Source: Desulfobacter hydrogenophilus
GTDB taxonomy: Bacteria > Desulfobacterota > Desulfobacteria > Desulfobacterales > Desulfobacteraceae
Direction: 5' to 3'
Length of the DNA: 64,000 nt
Assembly (NCBI RefSeq): GCF_004319545.1
Contig: NZ_CP036313.1
Coordinates: 310,001-374,000 of the forward strand
Below are positions 28,901 to 35,778 of this stretch, in pieces. Each line of letters begins with the position of its first letter. Position 1 is the first letter of the stretch. A model generated the notes under the pieces. That model was not told where the DNA came from and did not search any database. It saw only the letters and a list, made by a program, of their open reading frames with translations. The translations under genes were made by a program, and so were the position numbers.

Positions 28901-31710
28901 GGTGTCAGATTGGTGTTGACACCACCTGCAATCACCATGTCATGGGTGCCGCTTAAAAGCTCATGAATCCCGCACTCAATGGCGGACAGGGCTGTTGCAC
29001 ACGCGGCATCCACCACGTAATTGGTGCCGAAAATGCCCAAATGATGTGCAAGGCGAGCCGCTTCCATGTTCAACGTGACACCGTGAACAGGTTCATAAAG
29101 CGAGCCCTGGGACATTTTGATGCGCAACTCGTCAATGATTTTATTTTGTTCCGTTTCGGACAGTGCATTGAATTCAGGTGTATTGCGCAGGTAATGTTTA
29201 ACTTCGGGGAAAAAGTATTTAAAATGCAGATCCGATGCCATTTCATTGCCAAGGCAGGTGGCCACAATAACCCCCGCGCGATTCTGTACTTTTGGTACAA
29301 TTCGGTTATCATCGGTTAAAAGATTTGCGTTTTCTACTGCCTGGTAAGCGGCATGCAGCAGCATTTGCTGGCTGCGGGACAACTTGGATGCCTTGGCCGA
29401 TGAATACCCGAACCGTTCATTGTCAAATTGGAAATCATTTACTAAACCTGCGATCTGTGTATAGGACTTATCCTCGGCCTTTGGATCGGGATCATAGTAA
29501 AGGGATTTTTCCCAGCGGCTATCAGGTACCTTACCAATACTGTATTTTTTATTAATAATATTCTGCCAGAAGGTGTCTGTGTCATGGGCGTCAGGAAACA
29601 CACAGCCCATGCCCACCACGGCAATGTCATCATTGATCTGACCGTCGGCAGATGTCAGGACTTCAAGCCCATTAAGCCGGTCAATCATCGAATCCTTCTG
29701 CAGGAACAATTCCTCATGGATTTGGGCGATGGTGGTCTGGTTTTCCAAGAAAAGAAGACCTTCACCGGTCATGAAATTTCCGTTTTCCCGCTGTTCTTCA
29801 TCGGTGTACAAAATCCATTGGCCGTCGTTTTCATGACTGAAGTCAGGGGTTTTGCCTTTGGCGCTGATGAGAAGTGAACCTAAATTATCCTTTTCAAAGG
29901 CGCTTTTGCGTGCGCCCAAATTCATGGCCCCATCTGCCAGACGGCAATGCTCGTTTCTCATGATCTGACCGGCAAAGGTCGTGTTGGCGGTGCGGCAGTT
30001 AAGCCCCACAGTGGAACCGATGATGGTGGTGCGGGTGTGTTCCTGGACCACCTGCTGGTAAACGGGCGTTAAGGCGCCTGATTCAACAATTTCCTTTGTG
30101 AACAGGTAGGCGGTGCCCAGTTGAATGCCGATGTTTAGCCCTTCCTTTGCCAGAAGCGCTGTCATGGCGGATATGAAATGGGACCCGGCAGCACTGATAA
30201 TGCCCCCGGCAAACAGGACGTTCACATCAGACCGTTGATCCGAAGGCAGATCCAGCAGGGTTTCTATGCTCAGTTCCCACAGCACCATACTGGACAGGCT
30301 GCCGATATGACCGCCGGCTTCATTGCCTTCCAGGATAAAACGCCGTGTTCCTTTTTCAAATGCGTTTTTCAGGACGCCGGGCATGGGGGTGTGAAGATAG
30401 GCCCGGGTGCCGCAGGCTTCCAATTCATTGATCTGGGACGGAATGCCACCGGCAAAAAGTGCAAAGGGGGTTTTTTTGGTTTTGATCAGGTCCAGGTGAT
30501 GATCCAGGGTGGGGTTAAAGGCTTTGATGCCGATCATGCCGGCACCAAATGCGGGCAGGTCATCTGATTTTTCCGGCAGGATTCCGGCTGCAATCTCCAC
30601 GGGAAGACTGCCTAACGCAAAGAAAGGCAGACCGCCGTTGTCATAGACCGCCTTGGCAAATTCTTTGTTGTCGGAGATGTTGGCCATGGGACCCTGGGTG
30701 ATGGGAAAACGGGTGCCGTGCTCCTTTGCCAGGGAAGTGTGTTCTTTTAAGGGATCAAATTGCTCCACAGCGTTCAGGGCATCTCCCACAGAAGTGAACA
30801 GGGCCTGAATCATTTGTGTCAGACCGCTGCCGCGCTTTGCAAAGTGTTTGGCAAAGACTGCGTCCTGCCCAAGATAGAACAGGGACTGCATGGGAGCGTC
30901 ATTATCCTGGCCCAGGCATGCCATATTTTGTTCAATTTCAATTTTAATAAAATCCAGGTTCTCTCCATCTGCTTTTTTAATACTGATTTTTTTGATCAGA
31001 TCCTGGACGATCTTTGTCCCGGGTTTGGCAAACACCCGGTGCTGTGTGTTGACGCCGCCGTCTAGAATGACAGTGTCAGTCTCTTCCATTTTTCCAAGGG
31101 CATCTTTAAACGTCCCGGAAACAGGTGAATCTTCAGCTAAATAGAGCTGGGCATCCAGAACCAGGCCGGCGGCTCCGGCGACAAAAAATCCCGGTGCCGT
31201 ATGAAACCCCACGCCACCGTGGACAAAATATGGCAGGTCACTTTTTCGTGCATAATACTGACTTAACATAAAGCTTGATGTGGAAGATGCTCTGCCGCCG
31301 GCTTCCCTGCCTTTTAAAATGATCCCATGGGGATTGATCTCTTTTAGAATGATTTCAAGCCCAGGGTCATAAATTTCCATCATCAGAATCTCAGCATTTA
31401 CCGCTTGGCGTTTGATGAGTGAGTCCGGGTTACGATAGGCAACAATAACACATTCGGGCAGATCTGCCGTATGCTGTTCAAAATAGTCCCATATCTCTTC
31501 ATCCTCCGCATAAATACGGATACCGTGGCGCAAATTTTGATTTTTAAGCTGCCGGAGCAGGTCGGAAAGTTCTGATGTGCTTATAAATTCCGTGTCCAGA
31601 ACAGGCATGGCACCAGCCAACCAGATGGTTTTAAAAAAATCAAGATCATATGTTTTTGGGGGATGATATGCCAGCAAAGGCAGGCGGGTGGTCAGTATTC
31701 TATTAAGCAC
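19954..31710 (-). CDS. Single-chain Pfa-like lipid/polyketide megasynthase, 3918 residues
   Basis: Domain order by sequence: residues 1-660, two PfaD/NPD-type enoyl-reductase-like regions (GREAGGRAS near 134, GNEAGGHIG near 463); KS1 from about 692 (Cys904, His1040, His1076); KS2 from about 1177 (Cys1382, both catalytic His missing); AT (GHSVGE, Ser1746); KS3 from about 2060 (Cys2310, both His present); four ACPs with attachment-site Thr2696, Thr2798, Thr2900 and Thr3002; KR (TGGAAGI near 3330, YTAGN with Tyr3511); and a C-terminal dehydratase-like hot-dog region (His3640). The content resembles PfaA-PfaD secondary-lipid synthases, fused into one chain with the reductase first. The product cannot be predicted. 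It is expressed from a sigma-54-like promoter at 31754 and coupled to its own transferase gene. Confidence 0.93.
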   Translation of the reverse strand: MLNRILTTRLPLLAYHPPKTYDLDFFKTIWLAGAMPVLDTEFISTSELSDLLRQLKNQNLRHGIRIYAEDEEIWDYFEQHTADLPECVIVAYRNPDSLIKRQAVNAEILMMEIYDPGLEIILKEINPHGIILKGREAGGRASSTSSFMLSQYYARKSDLPYFVHGGVGFHTAPGFFVAGAAGLVLDAQLYLAEDSPVSGTFKDALGKMEETDTVILDGGVNTQHRVFAKPGTKIVQDLIKKISIKKADGENLDFIKIEIEQNMACLGQDNDAPMQSLFYLGQDAVFAKHFAKRGSGLTQMIQALFTSVGDALNAVEQFDPLKEHTSLAKEHGTRFPITQGPMANISDNKEFAKAVYDNGGLPFFALGSLPVEIAAGILPEKSDDLPAFGAGMIGIKAFNPTLDHHLDLIKTKKTPFALFAGGIPSQINELEACGTRAYLHTPMPGVLKNAFEKGTRRFILEGNEAGGHIGSLSSMVLWELSIETLLDLPSDQRSDVNVLFAGGIISAAGSHFISAMTALLAKEGLNIGIQLGTAYLFTKEIVESGALTPVYQQVVQEHTRTTIIGSTVGLNCRTANTTFAGQIMRNEHCRLADGAMNLGARKSAFEKDNLGSLLISAKGKTPDFSHENDGQWILYTDEEQRENGNFMTGEGLLFLENQTTIAQIHEELFLQKDSMIDRLNGLEVLTSADGQINDDIAVVGMGCVFPDAHDTDTFWQNIINKKYSIGKVPDSRWEKSLYYDPDPKAEDKSYTQIAGLVNDFQFDNERFGYSSAKASKLSRSQQMLLHAAYQAVENANLLTDDNRIVPKVQNRAGVIVATCLGNEMASDLHFKYFFPEVKHYLRNTPEFNALSETEQNKIIDELRIKMSQGSLYEPVHGVTLNMEAARLAHHLGIFGTNYVVDAACATALSAIECGIHELLSGTHDMVIAGGVNTNLTPESFVGFCKMGTLSANGSFPFDERADGFILGEGAGVLILKRLKDAIREKDTILGVIKGIASSSDGKGKGIAAPDKEGQKLAFQRCHEKIKSEFSPGMVQFIEAHGTGTKVGDAVEMDTLRQVYDSGASIGVSTIKSQIGHLLGAAGMAGMIKTLLALNHQILPPNGTFEKISPKIDMTDSSLFVLGDPKPWDAPANGPRMAAVSAYGFGGINYHAVVSEFNKTDTTLSRRIFTDLDHDPNDDRIVFSGMGVVLPKAKNKDAFWDAMVSGKKAYQPMPTERLANACYAEEDENSGFRLPMMKNGIVDDFMLDPKTFKIPPSAMKYMDRAQLFGLDAAGQALEQAGLQDKLTTGNKIGVILGTISGTRNVESVIRIRMPLLQRMIRSISEVDENTLSAIADHVSDLLGKKYPAMNGDSIPGMLSNIVSARISKHYNIQGTNFVVDASCASATMALDLAVKNLRAGNLDAVLTGGVDTNLYPGVLLAFKRLGILAETEPSLFDNNANGYVMGEGAACLVVTTYKYAKQNDMPIIGELKCLNMAASAPEHLLSPSENKYEKVLSNDSGAFKTRKPHLAYLDVFGVSNPFLDLVEKQAIEKSLNHPVAYGNIKTEFGYFKAANPAVVMTRLLMMSDKGVLLPTHGYRPNSTLIKEDSWLHPVKEITPLADGALLGADVNGIGGNHAHVIIGRLPRFLRSQEASAFAAQPAVTPGVWPDKVRIAAVTALLSGQGAQSAGMLNALYQAEPEIKDLMDQGDAIFRERRGASLLDIMNAGGSPLNQTENTQPAIFLSTAAIYHALQLKGFEPDFYIGHSVGEYSALYCAGLVDFSTAMNLVISRSDFMARAASENPGGIMVVFDGEKEAQDMIEKSGVENVWLVNKNSEKQTAIAGTTQGIDLFCDYLKGEDIFHKKLALSAPFHTPLLEPAADNMARTLESVQFNIKNAHKIISNLTAKPYPADEQMIRTHLARQIVSPVEFVESVKGVHAQGCKRFIEIGPGRLLCNLLKNISIENPESMPTADAKKGELESFNQAAERFITPKAEDIAPANESVPLELMNFEPKDLNNKSFKDEGLKKSDDLKEMMNKDISFNTFIEQNKTRVQEALQREYQAFQQKNALAAVENLGLYTGSVCVAGVAVGLPGKGNQVFNEKNFDRILAGNNFIEPLTQEEKDKIVDMNITRVYKQPNGNARFMDIVRTQDVIQLAGKLGYFDLSAEYGISRKFDLVDELAMAAGIEALKDAHIPLVQGYKKTSTGSRIPDALVLPEEMQETTGVIMTGIFPGFETLLHHLNAYYYNKFYVKPYDELENIYYHLMENLADRDMKDVITDWFFRIRERRKVYGQYKFERNILFDIVSLGGAHFAQLIRAKGPNIHLSGACASTTQAIGVAQDWIRNDRCERVIVIGGEAATSDAQMPWVGSGFLAMGAATSKEVVSDAAKPFDEDRNGTILGSGAVGIVVEREDTLKHRGLNGQARILGSHIGNSAFHPSRIDVGHLAGELNKFVGRVERQNAISRTDMAKQLVFMSHETFTPARGGSASAEVQALKGAFPNDYKHIAITNTKGYTGHTLGAGIEDAILVKGLQKKTFPPVANLDNVPAEFSDLNFTQSGHGDYRFGLHFSAGFGSHFAFLMMDRVQEVDVENNPAYHEWLVRITGSAKPMLGIINKTLCVLPKERQPDLMAQENIKGKGSDAAGHKVPDSRTSKAHEEPKQPVSAGAQQSGKAASNAAATDVLSQITDLIANQTGYTHDMLEPDLDLEADLGIDTVKQVETFGKITKSFGLPVPEDISLAELNTIRKIAEYIGSRIQTADSPAAPAAGAAAHTPDSSSGSGPDITAEITTLIAEQTGYTIDMLEPDLDLEADLGIDTVKQVETFGKITKSFGLPVPEDISLSELNTIQRIAEYIGSRIQTEGISKQTESGTVAQTPVSGADSGPAVMDDITALIAEQTGYTIDMLEPDLDLEADLGIDTVKQVETFGKITKSFGLSVPEDISLSELNTIRRIAEYIGSRIQTADTPEQPESGTVTQAPASGAKSGPDITGDITAMIAEQTGYTIDMLEPDLDLEADLGIDTVKQVETFGKITKEYGLSVPEDINLSELNTISKISEYIQGELAGEGNNNADTPQAPAAPSAQAAETELSGQSSQTQEASENAGIQRYTFGLRKLPNSAPDNRSFEGQTYLITMDNQGFGRAVADLIKDNKGQVICVGNSEQDDYIVDLNTVEGAEDVISRIKSDHEALSGIFFLHSLDFAMDSGENLAAESASVKFLFLLCKAFGSRLDESRGRLAALSVQSALARFKEPAPDHIFPVFSGISGLLKTVAKEYPQTGVKLVEFMDKNELADMNKAAAMFMAEVFSASTRLEVGIEKGVRFGIRAKTGSPEESQPQGPETSVIKDTDTLLVTGGAAGITYELLKAVIRPDMNLVILGRSRVEDELEISVTDAMDDTQIMAALKSIHPKAKPVELKNKTAGLRRILTARENLAQLRAGVKTVDYHAVDVTDPDAVLKAVNQYDRIDGVIHAAGVDRSIMIEKKSMDDFNLVFDTKVKGMANVLAAIENKSCRYLIGFSSITARFGNEAQSDYTAGNDMMAAMIQASALKTPEQTYKIFEWTAWAEIGMAAQGTIEAVLKEKGIAFLPVAQGVRFFQEELLNPVSNEILIGAPPENNPAAFDPDGLLAIGPFLDTVEKDAGRDSLKFKRLLEADRDLFLFDHARKGVPLFLGATGLETMAEAALEYDGAQGRVLEVSDFKIPYGIKLLKNRPKNIEVYAEKTPDGLINTEIHSVFTPPGGKASVQDTLHYQGKFKIGTDLPALGEISIPALSEFKVDAEWQKQIYHPDRLFMDGLFRSVDQLAALDQDSLVTVVQWRPGREFFKGRTYPEFATPVVIMDAMFQTGGILEFFTSADVVLPYTIRKASFAGTVLPNTPYFCVTRRMAQGSDTKTYHMQLAEPSGRVIIDIQDFQMVRVDRLTEEERPDMSIIKQAGKSLMAG
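22580..23730 (-). repeat. Four tandem near-identical ACP-coding repeats, 306-bp period
   Basis: The LGIDTVKQVE motif recurs at exactly 102-residue steps (Thr codons at 23623-23625, 23317-23319, 23011-23013 and 22705-22707). The linkers are rich in Ala, Pro, Ser and Gly. The strong identity between copies points to recent duplication or ongoing homogenisation. Confidence 0.9.
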
Positions 31711-31753
31711 AGGGCTTCTCCTTGTTATTTTTCAGTTCACTCCGGCAATTGCA

Positions 31754-31769
31754 AACAAAGATCGTGCCA
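31754..31769 (-). promoter_or_regulatory. Sigma-54 promoter of the megasynthase gene
   Basis: On the minus strand TGGCACGATCTTTGTT matches the consensus TGGCACG-N4-TTGC except for T in place of C in the -12 element. The predicted start is near 31742, about 32 bases before the synthase ATG. Confidence 0.7.
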
Positions 31770-31781
31770 CGCATCTACATA

Positions 31782-31797
31782 AGTATGACAACATACT
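31782..31797. promoter_or_regulatory. Candidate activator site, 6-bp inverted repeat
   Basis: AGTATG-ACAA-CATACT is a perfect inverted repeat just upstream of the synthase -24 element. A looser repeat, TGTAT-N7-ATACA, lies near 31869-31885 before the activator gene. Both could bind the divergently encoded regulator; this is inferred from position. Confidence 0.4.
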
Positions 31798-31919
31798 GAA
31801 TAAATAAGAAAAATAAATTTTATTTATTTAAAAACAAAATTTGAGTTATAAACCATTGTGCAAAAAATGTATCCATGCCATACAATAAATGGACAACAAC
31901 TTAATCGTCGGATCAAAAT

Positions 31920-33404
31920 ATGAAAGAAGTAACCGAGTTTCTACCCGAAGAACTGGATTTTTTTAAATGCGTTCACAACGCCGGAGCTGCCAACCCCTTC
32001 GGCAGAGATCGTGTTCTACGGGAAGCTGAAATTGCAGGTGTTTCACCGGATAGCCCCAAAGAAATCAGGGTGCTTAAGGCGTGTCAGGCCGTGGGGCATC
32101 GCCTGGCGCAAATACAAAAGCGCGGCAGAATCAATCTTAGTCATTTTACGGGAGAGAATCAGTATTTTTTACGGTCTGTATTGCTGTTTCACTTTTTCCA
32201 CCTGTTCAGAAAACAGATCGACAGCCTGATCACTCGCCAGCTTGATAATGCCGAAGAGTCCCTGGAAGCGCAGTTTGCGCCGGAGGCCCTGGCCCTTTTG
32301 CGCGGCTGGGGATTCGGTATTGAGGAGAGCCGGCGCTTCATTGCCCTGGCGTATCAGTTTCGTCGAGCATATTATTTTATTTTCCGGCACCTGGTAGGGC
32401 GCAGTCGGTGCATGCAGCAACTGCGGCGGGATCTGTGGCAGAACGTGTTCACCCATGACATCCTTATGTATGACCAGTATTTATGGAACCGTATGGAAAA
32501 TTTCTCCACCATGTTGTTCGGTGAAACCGGCACGGGCAAGGGAACCGCGGCTTTGGCCATGGGGCGCTCAGGCTATATCCCCTTTGATGAAAAGGAAAAC
32601 AAGTTCACCCATAATTTTGTGAATACCTTTACCACGCTCAATATCAGCCAGTTTCCTGAAACCATCATTGAATCCGAGTTGTTCGGCCATGTGCGCGGCG
32701 CTTTTACAGGGGCTGTCAAGGACCATAAAGGGGTATTTAGCCGTTGCAGCCCTAATGGATCTATTCTACTGGATGAAATCGGCGAGTTGTCCACCCATGT
32801 TCAAATAAAACTGCTCAATGTGCTTCAGGAGCGAGTCTATTCACCCGTGGGGAGCGATGAAAAACATAGATTTAACGGCAGGATCATTGCCGCCACAAAC
32901 CGAAGCATCCGGGAAATCCGGGAAAAGAAGATATTCAGGGATGATTTTTACTATCGCCTGTGTTCCGATATCATCACGGTGCCGCCCCTGCACAAAAGGA
33001 TTGCCCAGGATCCTGAAGAGCTTTCGGATCTTCTGGCACACACGGTGACCCGTATTGTGGGACAACCTTCTTCGGAAATTGTCTCCCGTGTACTTGGATA
33101 TATCGAATCCAGCCTGACCCTTTCATATCCATGGCCGGGCAATGTGCGGGAACTGGAACAATGTGTCAGGCGTGTGGTGCTGCGCAACGCATATGAAATA
33201 AATGAGACGCCGACACCAGCGTCCGAAACCGATGCTTTAACCCGGCAAATTCAAGACGGCCGTATCAGTGCCCAGGACCTGCTTGCCCATTATTGCACCC
33301 GCTTATATGAAAAACACGGCACCTATGAAGCTGTTTCCCGCATTGCCGGGCTGGACCGAAGGACAGTGAAAAAGTATATTGATTCATATAGTCAGGTTCA
33401 TTAA
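31920..33404 (+). CDS. Sigma-54 activator with novel N-terminal domain, divergent from megasynthase
   Basis: This 494-residue protein has an AAA+ sigma-54 interaction domain: Walker A GETGTGKG (201-208), FGHVRGAFTGA (255-265) and Walker B SILLDEIGEL (281-290). A C-terminal helix-turn-helix follows (AGLDRRTVKKYI). The first 180 residues contain no receiver, PAS, GAF or V4R motif that I recognise and are largely helical, so the signal could be a bound ligand. The position, 209 bases from the megasynthase start and divergent, plus the sigma-54 promoter there, make it the likely pathway activator. Confidence 0.88.
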   Translation: MKEVTEFLPEELDFFKCVHNAGAANPFGRDRVLREAEIAGVSPDSPKEIRVLKACQAVGHRLAQIQKRGRINLSHFTGENQYFLRSVLLFHFFHLFRKQIDSLITRQLDNAEESLEAQFAPEALALLRGWGFGIEESRRFIALAYQFRRAYYFIFRHLVGRSRCMQQLRRDLWQNVFTHDILMYDQYLWNRMENFSTMLFGETGTGKGTAALAMGRSGYIPFDEKENKFTHNFVNTFTTLNISQFPETIIESELFGHVRGAFTGAVKDHKGVFSRCSPNGSILLDEIGELSTHVQIKLLNVLQERVYSPVGSDEKHRFNGRIIAATNRSIREIREKKIFRDDFYYRLCSDIITVPPLHKRIAQDPEELSDLLAHTVTRIVGQPSSEIVSRVLGYIESSLTLSYPWPGNVRELEQCVRRVVLRNAYEINETPTPASETDALTRQIQDGRISAQDLLAHYCTRLYEKHGTYEAVSRIAGLDRRTVKKYIDSYSQVH

Positions 33405-33516
33405 TATAATGATAACCAGTGCTTTTCATGGCTTTTCAATGCATTTTGTGTGAAACTTGCAGTACTATGATTTATTAAAATTAACCAAATTAAAACGACC
33501 ATATAAGGAAAAATTC

Positions 33517-34623
33517 ATGTCAAGTTCATTTGGAAAATTGTTTCGTGTTTCAACCTTTGGTGAATCCCATTGCCCCGGAGTCGGGGTCGTTGTGGACGGG
33601 TGCCTGCCCGGCATGTATTTGACGGAACCCGATATTCAGTACCAACTCGACCGCAGGCGTCCGGGTCAAAGCACCTTGTCAACAGACAGGCAGGAATCGG
33701 ACCAGGTGACCATCCAGTCCGGCACGGAACTTGGTCTGACCCTTGGCACACCCATCAGCCTGTTTGTGCCCAATAAGGACCATCGCCCAGGGGATTATAA
33801 ATCCATGGCAGATATCCCACGGCCCTCCCATGCGGATTTCACCTATCAGTCAAAATATGGCATCCGGGCCTCATCCGGCGGCGGCCGTTCTTCTGCCCGG
33901 GAGACCATTGGCCGGGTCTGTGCCGGGGCCATTGCCGAAAAGATGCTTAACACCGCACTGGGTATTGATATTGTAGCCTGGGTCAGCCAGGTGGGGCAAA
34001 TCAAAGCACCGGAAACCGATGGCTTAAATCTTACCCGGGCCATGGTGGATGCCAGCATGATCCGCTGCCCGGATGCAGATTCGGCAAAGGCCATGGAGGC
34101 GGTTGTTTTGCAGGCCAAAGAAGACAAAGACTCCATTGGCGGTGTGGTATCATGTATCTGCACCAATGTGCCGGCGGGCCTTGGCGAACCGATATTTGAT
34201 AAACTTGAGGCACTTTTGGCTCATGCCATGCTTTCCATTCCGGCCACCAAGGGGTTTGAAATCGGATCAGGGTTTGCCGGGGCGCAGATGCGCGGTTCTG
34301 AGCACAATGACCCCTTTGTTAAAAAAGACGGCCGACTTGGCACAACAACCAATTTCAGCGGCGGCATCCAAGGCGGGATCTCCAACGGGGAACCCATTAT
34401 GTTCCGGGTGGCGTTTAAACCCCCGGCCACCATCGGACTTGCCCAGGAAACCGTGGATTTTCAAGGCAGGCAGGCCACACTTGCGGCCGAGGGCCGGCAT
34501 GATCCCTGTGTGGTATCCAGGGCGGTACCCATTGTGGAAAGCATGGCTGCCCTCGTGCTGGCCGATGTCATGCTGCAGCAGCAGGCCAGGTTGGCAGGTA
34601 CGGCGCTCATGAAAAAGCAATAG
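33517..34623 (+). CDS. aroC: Chorismate synthase
   Basis: This 368-residue enzyme converts 5-enolpyruvylshikimate 3-phosphate to chorismate using reduced FMN, the last step of the shikimate pathway. Signatures are [18 protein letters not shown] at the N-terminus, [18 protein letters not shown] in the centre and [15 protein letters not shown] at the C-terminus. I start it at 33517, where MSSSFGKLF gives the standard N-terminus and AAGGA lies upstream. A longer frame from 33457 adds 20 residues not found in the family. It stands alone, with no other shikimate genes nearby. Confidence 0.95.
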   Translation: MSSSFGKLFRVSTFGESHCPGVGVVVDGCLPGMYLTEPDIQYQLDRRRPGQSTLSTDRQESDQVTIQSGTELGLTLGTPISLFVPNKDHRPGDYKSMADIPRPSHADFTYQSKYGIRASSGGGRSSARETIGRVCAGAIAEKMLNTALGIDIVAWVSQVGQIKAPETDGLNLTRAMVDASMIRCPDADSAKAMEAVVLQAKEDKDSIGGVVSCICTNVPAGLGEPIFDKLEALLAHAMLSIPATKGFEIGSGFAGAQMRGSEHNDPFVKKDGRLGTTTNFSGGIQGGISNGEPIMFRVAFKPPATIGLAQETVDFQGRQATLAAEGRHDPCVVSRAVPIVESMAALVLADVMLQQQARLAGTALMKKQ

Positions 34624-34677
34624 CGACATCACAATTTTGAATCAAAATACCGGGGTCCCATATATTTGATTTAAAAG

Positions 34678-34693
34678 TGGCACATTGATTGCT
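34678..34693 (+). promoter_or_regulatory. Sigma-54 promoter of the rubredoxin gene
   Basis: TGGCACATTGATTGCT is a perfect match to TGGCACR-N4-TTGCW. The predicted start is near 34705, leaving a leader of about 100 bases before the ATG at 34807. Confidence 0.75.
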
Positions 34694-34806
34694 AATATAT
34701 TCTCAAATTCGTTGGAAGAATGTCTGCCTGGAAACAAAAATTATGTTTTAGTTTAGGGCAGATGAAAATTTGAACAACAAACATATAGAAAATATAAGGA
34801 GAAATT

Positions 34807-34986
34807 ATGTCAGATCCCAAGGATATGTACCAATGTCAGGTTACCAATTGCGGATTCATTTATGATCCCGACAGGGGTGATCGCAAAGGGAAAATTAAAA
34901 AAGGCACAAAATTTGAAGAGCTGCCCGAAGACTGGCGCTGCCCAATCTGCGGAGCCAGTCCGAAAAGTTTTAAGTGCCTGGGCTAA
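34807..34986 (+). CDS. Rubredoxin with CX4C first knuckle (Rd-2 type)
   Basis: This 59-residue protein coordinates one iron by four Cys: C10 and C15 (YQCQVTNCGFIYDP) and the pair in WRCPICGA. The first pair is spaced C-X4-C rather than the normal C-X2-C. That unusual spacing is known from the second rubredoxin of Desulfovibrio desulfuricans. It transfers electrons in the cytoplasm, usually in oxygen or superoxide defence. AAGGAG lies just before the ATG. The gene is flanked by a perfect sigma-54 promoter and a strong terminator, so it is an independent unit. Confidence 0.92.
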   Translation: MSDPKDMYQCQVTNCGFIYDPDRGDRKGKIKKGTKFEELPEDWRCPICGASPKSFKCLG

Positions 34987-35046
34987 AAATACGGTCCGGC
35001 GATATTCGGCAAAACGCTGCCGGATAAGGTGATTAAAAAAAAACAG

Positions 35047-35081
35047 ACGTCCTGTCAGGGTAAAACCGGCAGGACGTTTTT
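35047..35081 (+). terminator. Intrinsic terminator after rubredoxin
   Basis: A ten-bp stem (ACGTCCTGTC with GGCAGGACGT, one G-T pair) with an 11-base loop is followed by five T residues. Confidence 0.85.
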
Positions 35082-35129
35082 GATTTAGGACCGCATTATT
35101 AAAACATTTTTGATTTTCTTCAGATCGTT

Positions 35130-35171
35130 AGACAGTATAATAGAGACATATATGTCTCTATTATACTGTCT
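35130..35171. repeat. Perfect 42-bp palindrome
   Basis: The right arm (35151-35171) is the exact reverse complement of the left arm (35130-35150) with no spacer; the centre reads GACATATATGTC. It lies between the rubredoxin terminator and the next sigma-54 promoter. The right side is followed by a T-rich run. A cruciform, bidirectional terminator, protein-binding site or mobile-element relic are all possible. Confidence 0.85.
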
Positions 35172-35269
35172 CGATTTTTGTCTCATTATAAATTAATCAT
35201 TTAATTTACGCAATTCGATTTAATTACAAACGCCTGTTATCATATAAAAAACTTTAATTATTCACAACC

Positions 35270-35285
35270 TGGCACAGGATTTGCT
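35270..35285 (+). promoter_or_regulatory. Sigma-54 promoter of the DVU0772-like gene
   Basis: TGGCACAGGATTTGCT is a perfect consensus match. The predicted start is near 35297, about 37 bases before the ATG, with AGGAGG in the leader. Confidence 0.78.
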
Positions 35286-35333
35286 TATATACTTTTCAGA
35301 GTTGAAGAATAACCGCAAAAACAGGAGGCTTCT

Positions 35334-35687
35334 ATGAGACTCAAAGACATAAAAAAAGACTATAACCTGATTAACTCCGTGGATTGGGAGATGACCCCTG
35401 AAGAAGCCATTGCCCTGCATCTTGAATGGGGGCCGTTACGTTCCCAGAGCTACTACAATTCCAGGGACAATAACAATGAAACCGTTTATTTTGTTATCAA
35501 TACCTGGAAGAAAACCCCCATCCTGACCCTTGTCAGAAGAAAGGGGTTTGATTCCGAAGAAGTTGGCAATTTTGATCTACCCGAAGATGTTGTTTCGGAA
35601 TTCATGCAGGGCATCGGCAAATATAAAGGCGTTTATGCCGTGGAAGGAAAAGTCAAAGATTGGCTTAGAAAGGAACTTGATGCATAA
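35334..35687 (+). CDS. DVU0772-like conserved small protein
   Basis: This 117-residue soluble protein contains DWEMTPEEAIALHLEWG and a C-terminal KVKDWLRKELDA. It resembles the DVU0772 family, conserved in sulfate reducers and without known function. No catalytic motif is visible. AGGAGG precedes the ATG. It is transcribed alone from a perfect sigma-54 promoter to a strong terminator, which suggests induction by a specific signal rather than constitutive use. Confidence 0.7.
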   Translation: MRLKDIKKDYNLINSVDWEMTPEEAIALHLEWGPLRSQSYYNSRDNNNETVYFVINTWKKTPILTLVRRKGFDSEEVGNFDLPEDVVSEFMQGIGKYKGVYAVEGKVKDWLRKELDA

Positions 35688-35732
35688 TCCGCCATCGACT
35701 TATAACCACCTGCGTTAAGTTCCTTTTTTCAA

Positions 35733-35775
35733 AACCGGAAGATGGGCTGTCCTGAGCATCTTCCGGTTCTTTTTT
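35733..35775. terminator. Bidirectional intrinsic terminator
   Basis: A perfect 12-bp stem (AACCGGAAGATG at 35733-35744, complement at 35757-35768) is followed by six T residues on the plus strand and preceded by an A-rich run that gives T residues on the minus strand. It serves the convergent DVU0772-like and proC genes. Confidence 0.9.
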
Positions 35776-35778
35776 ATA

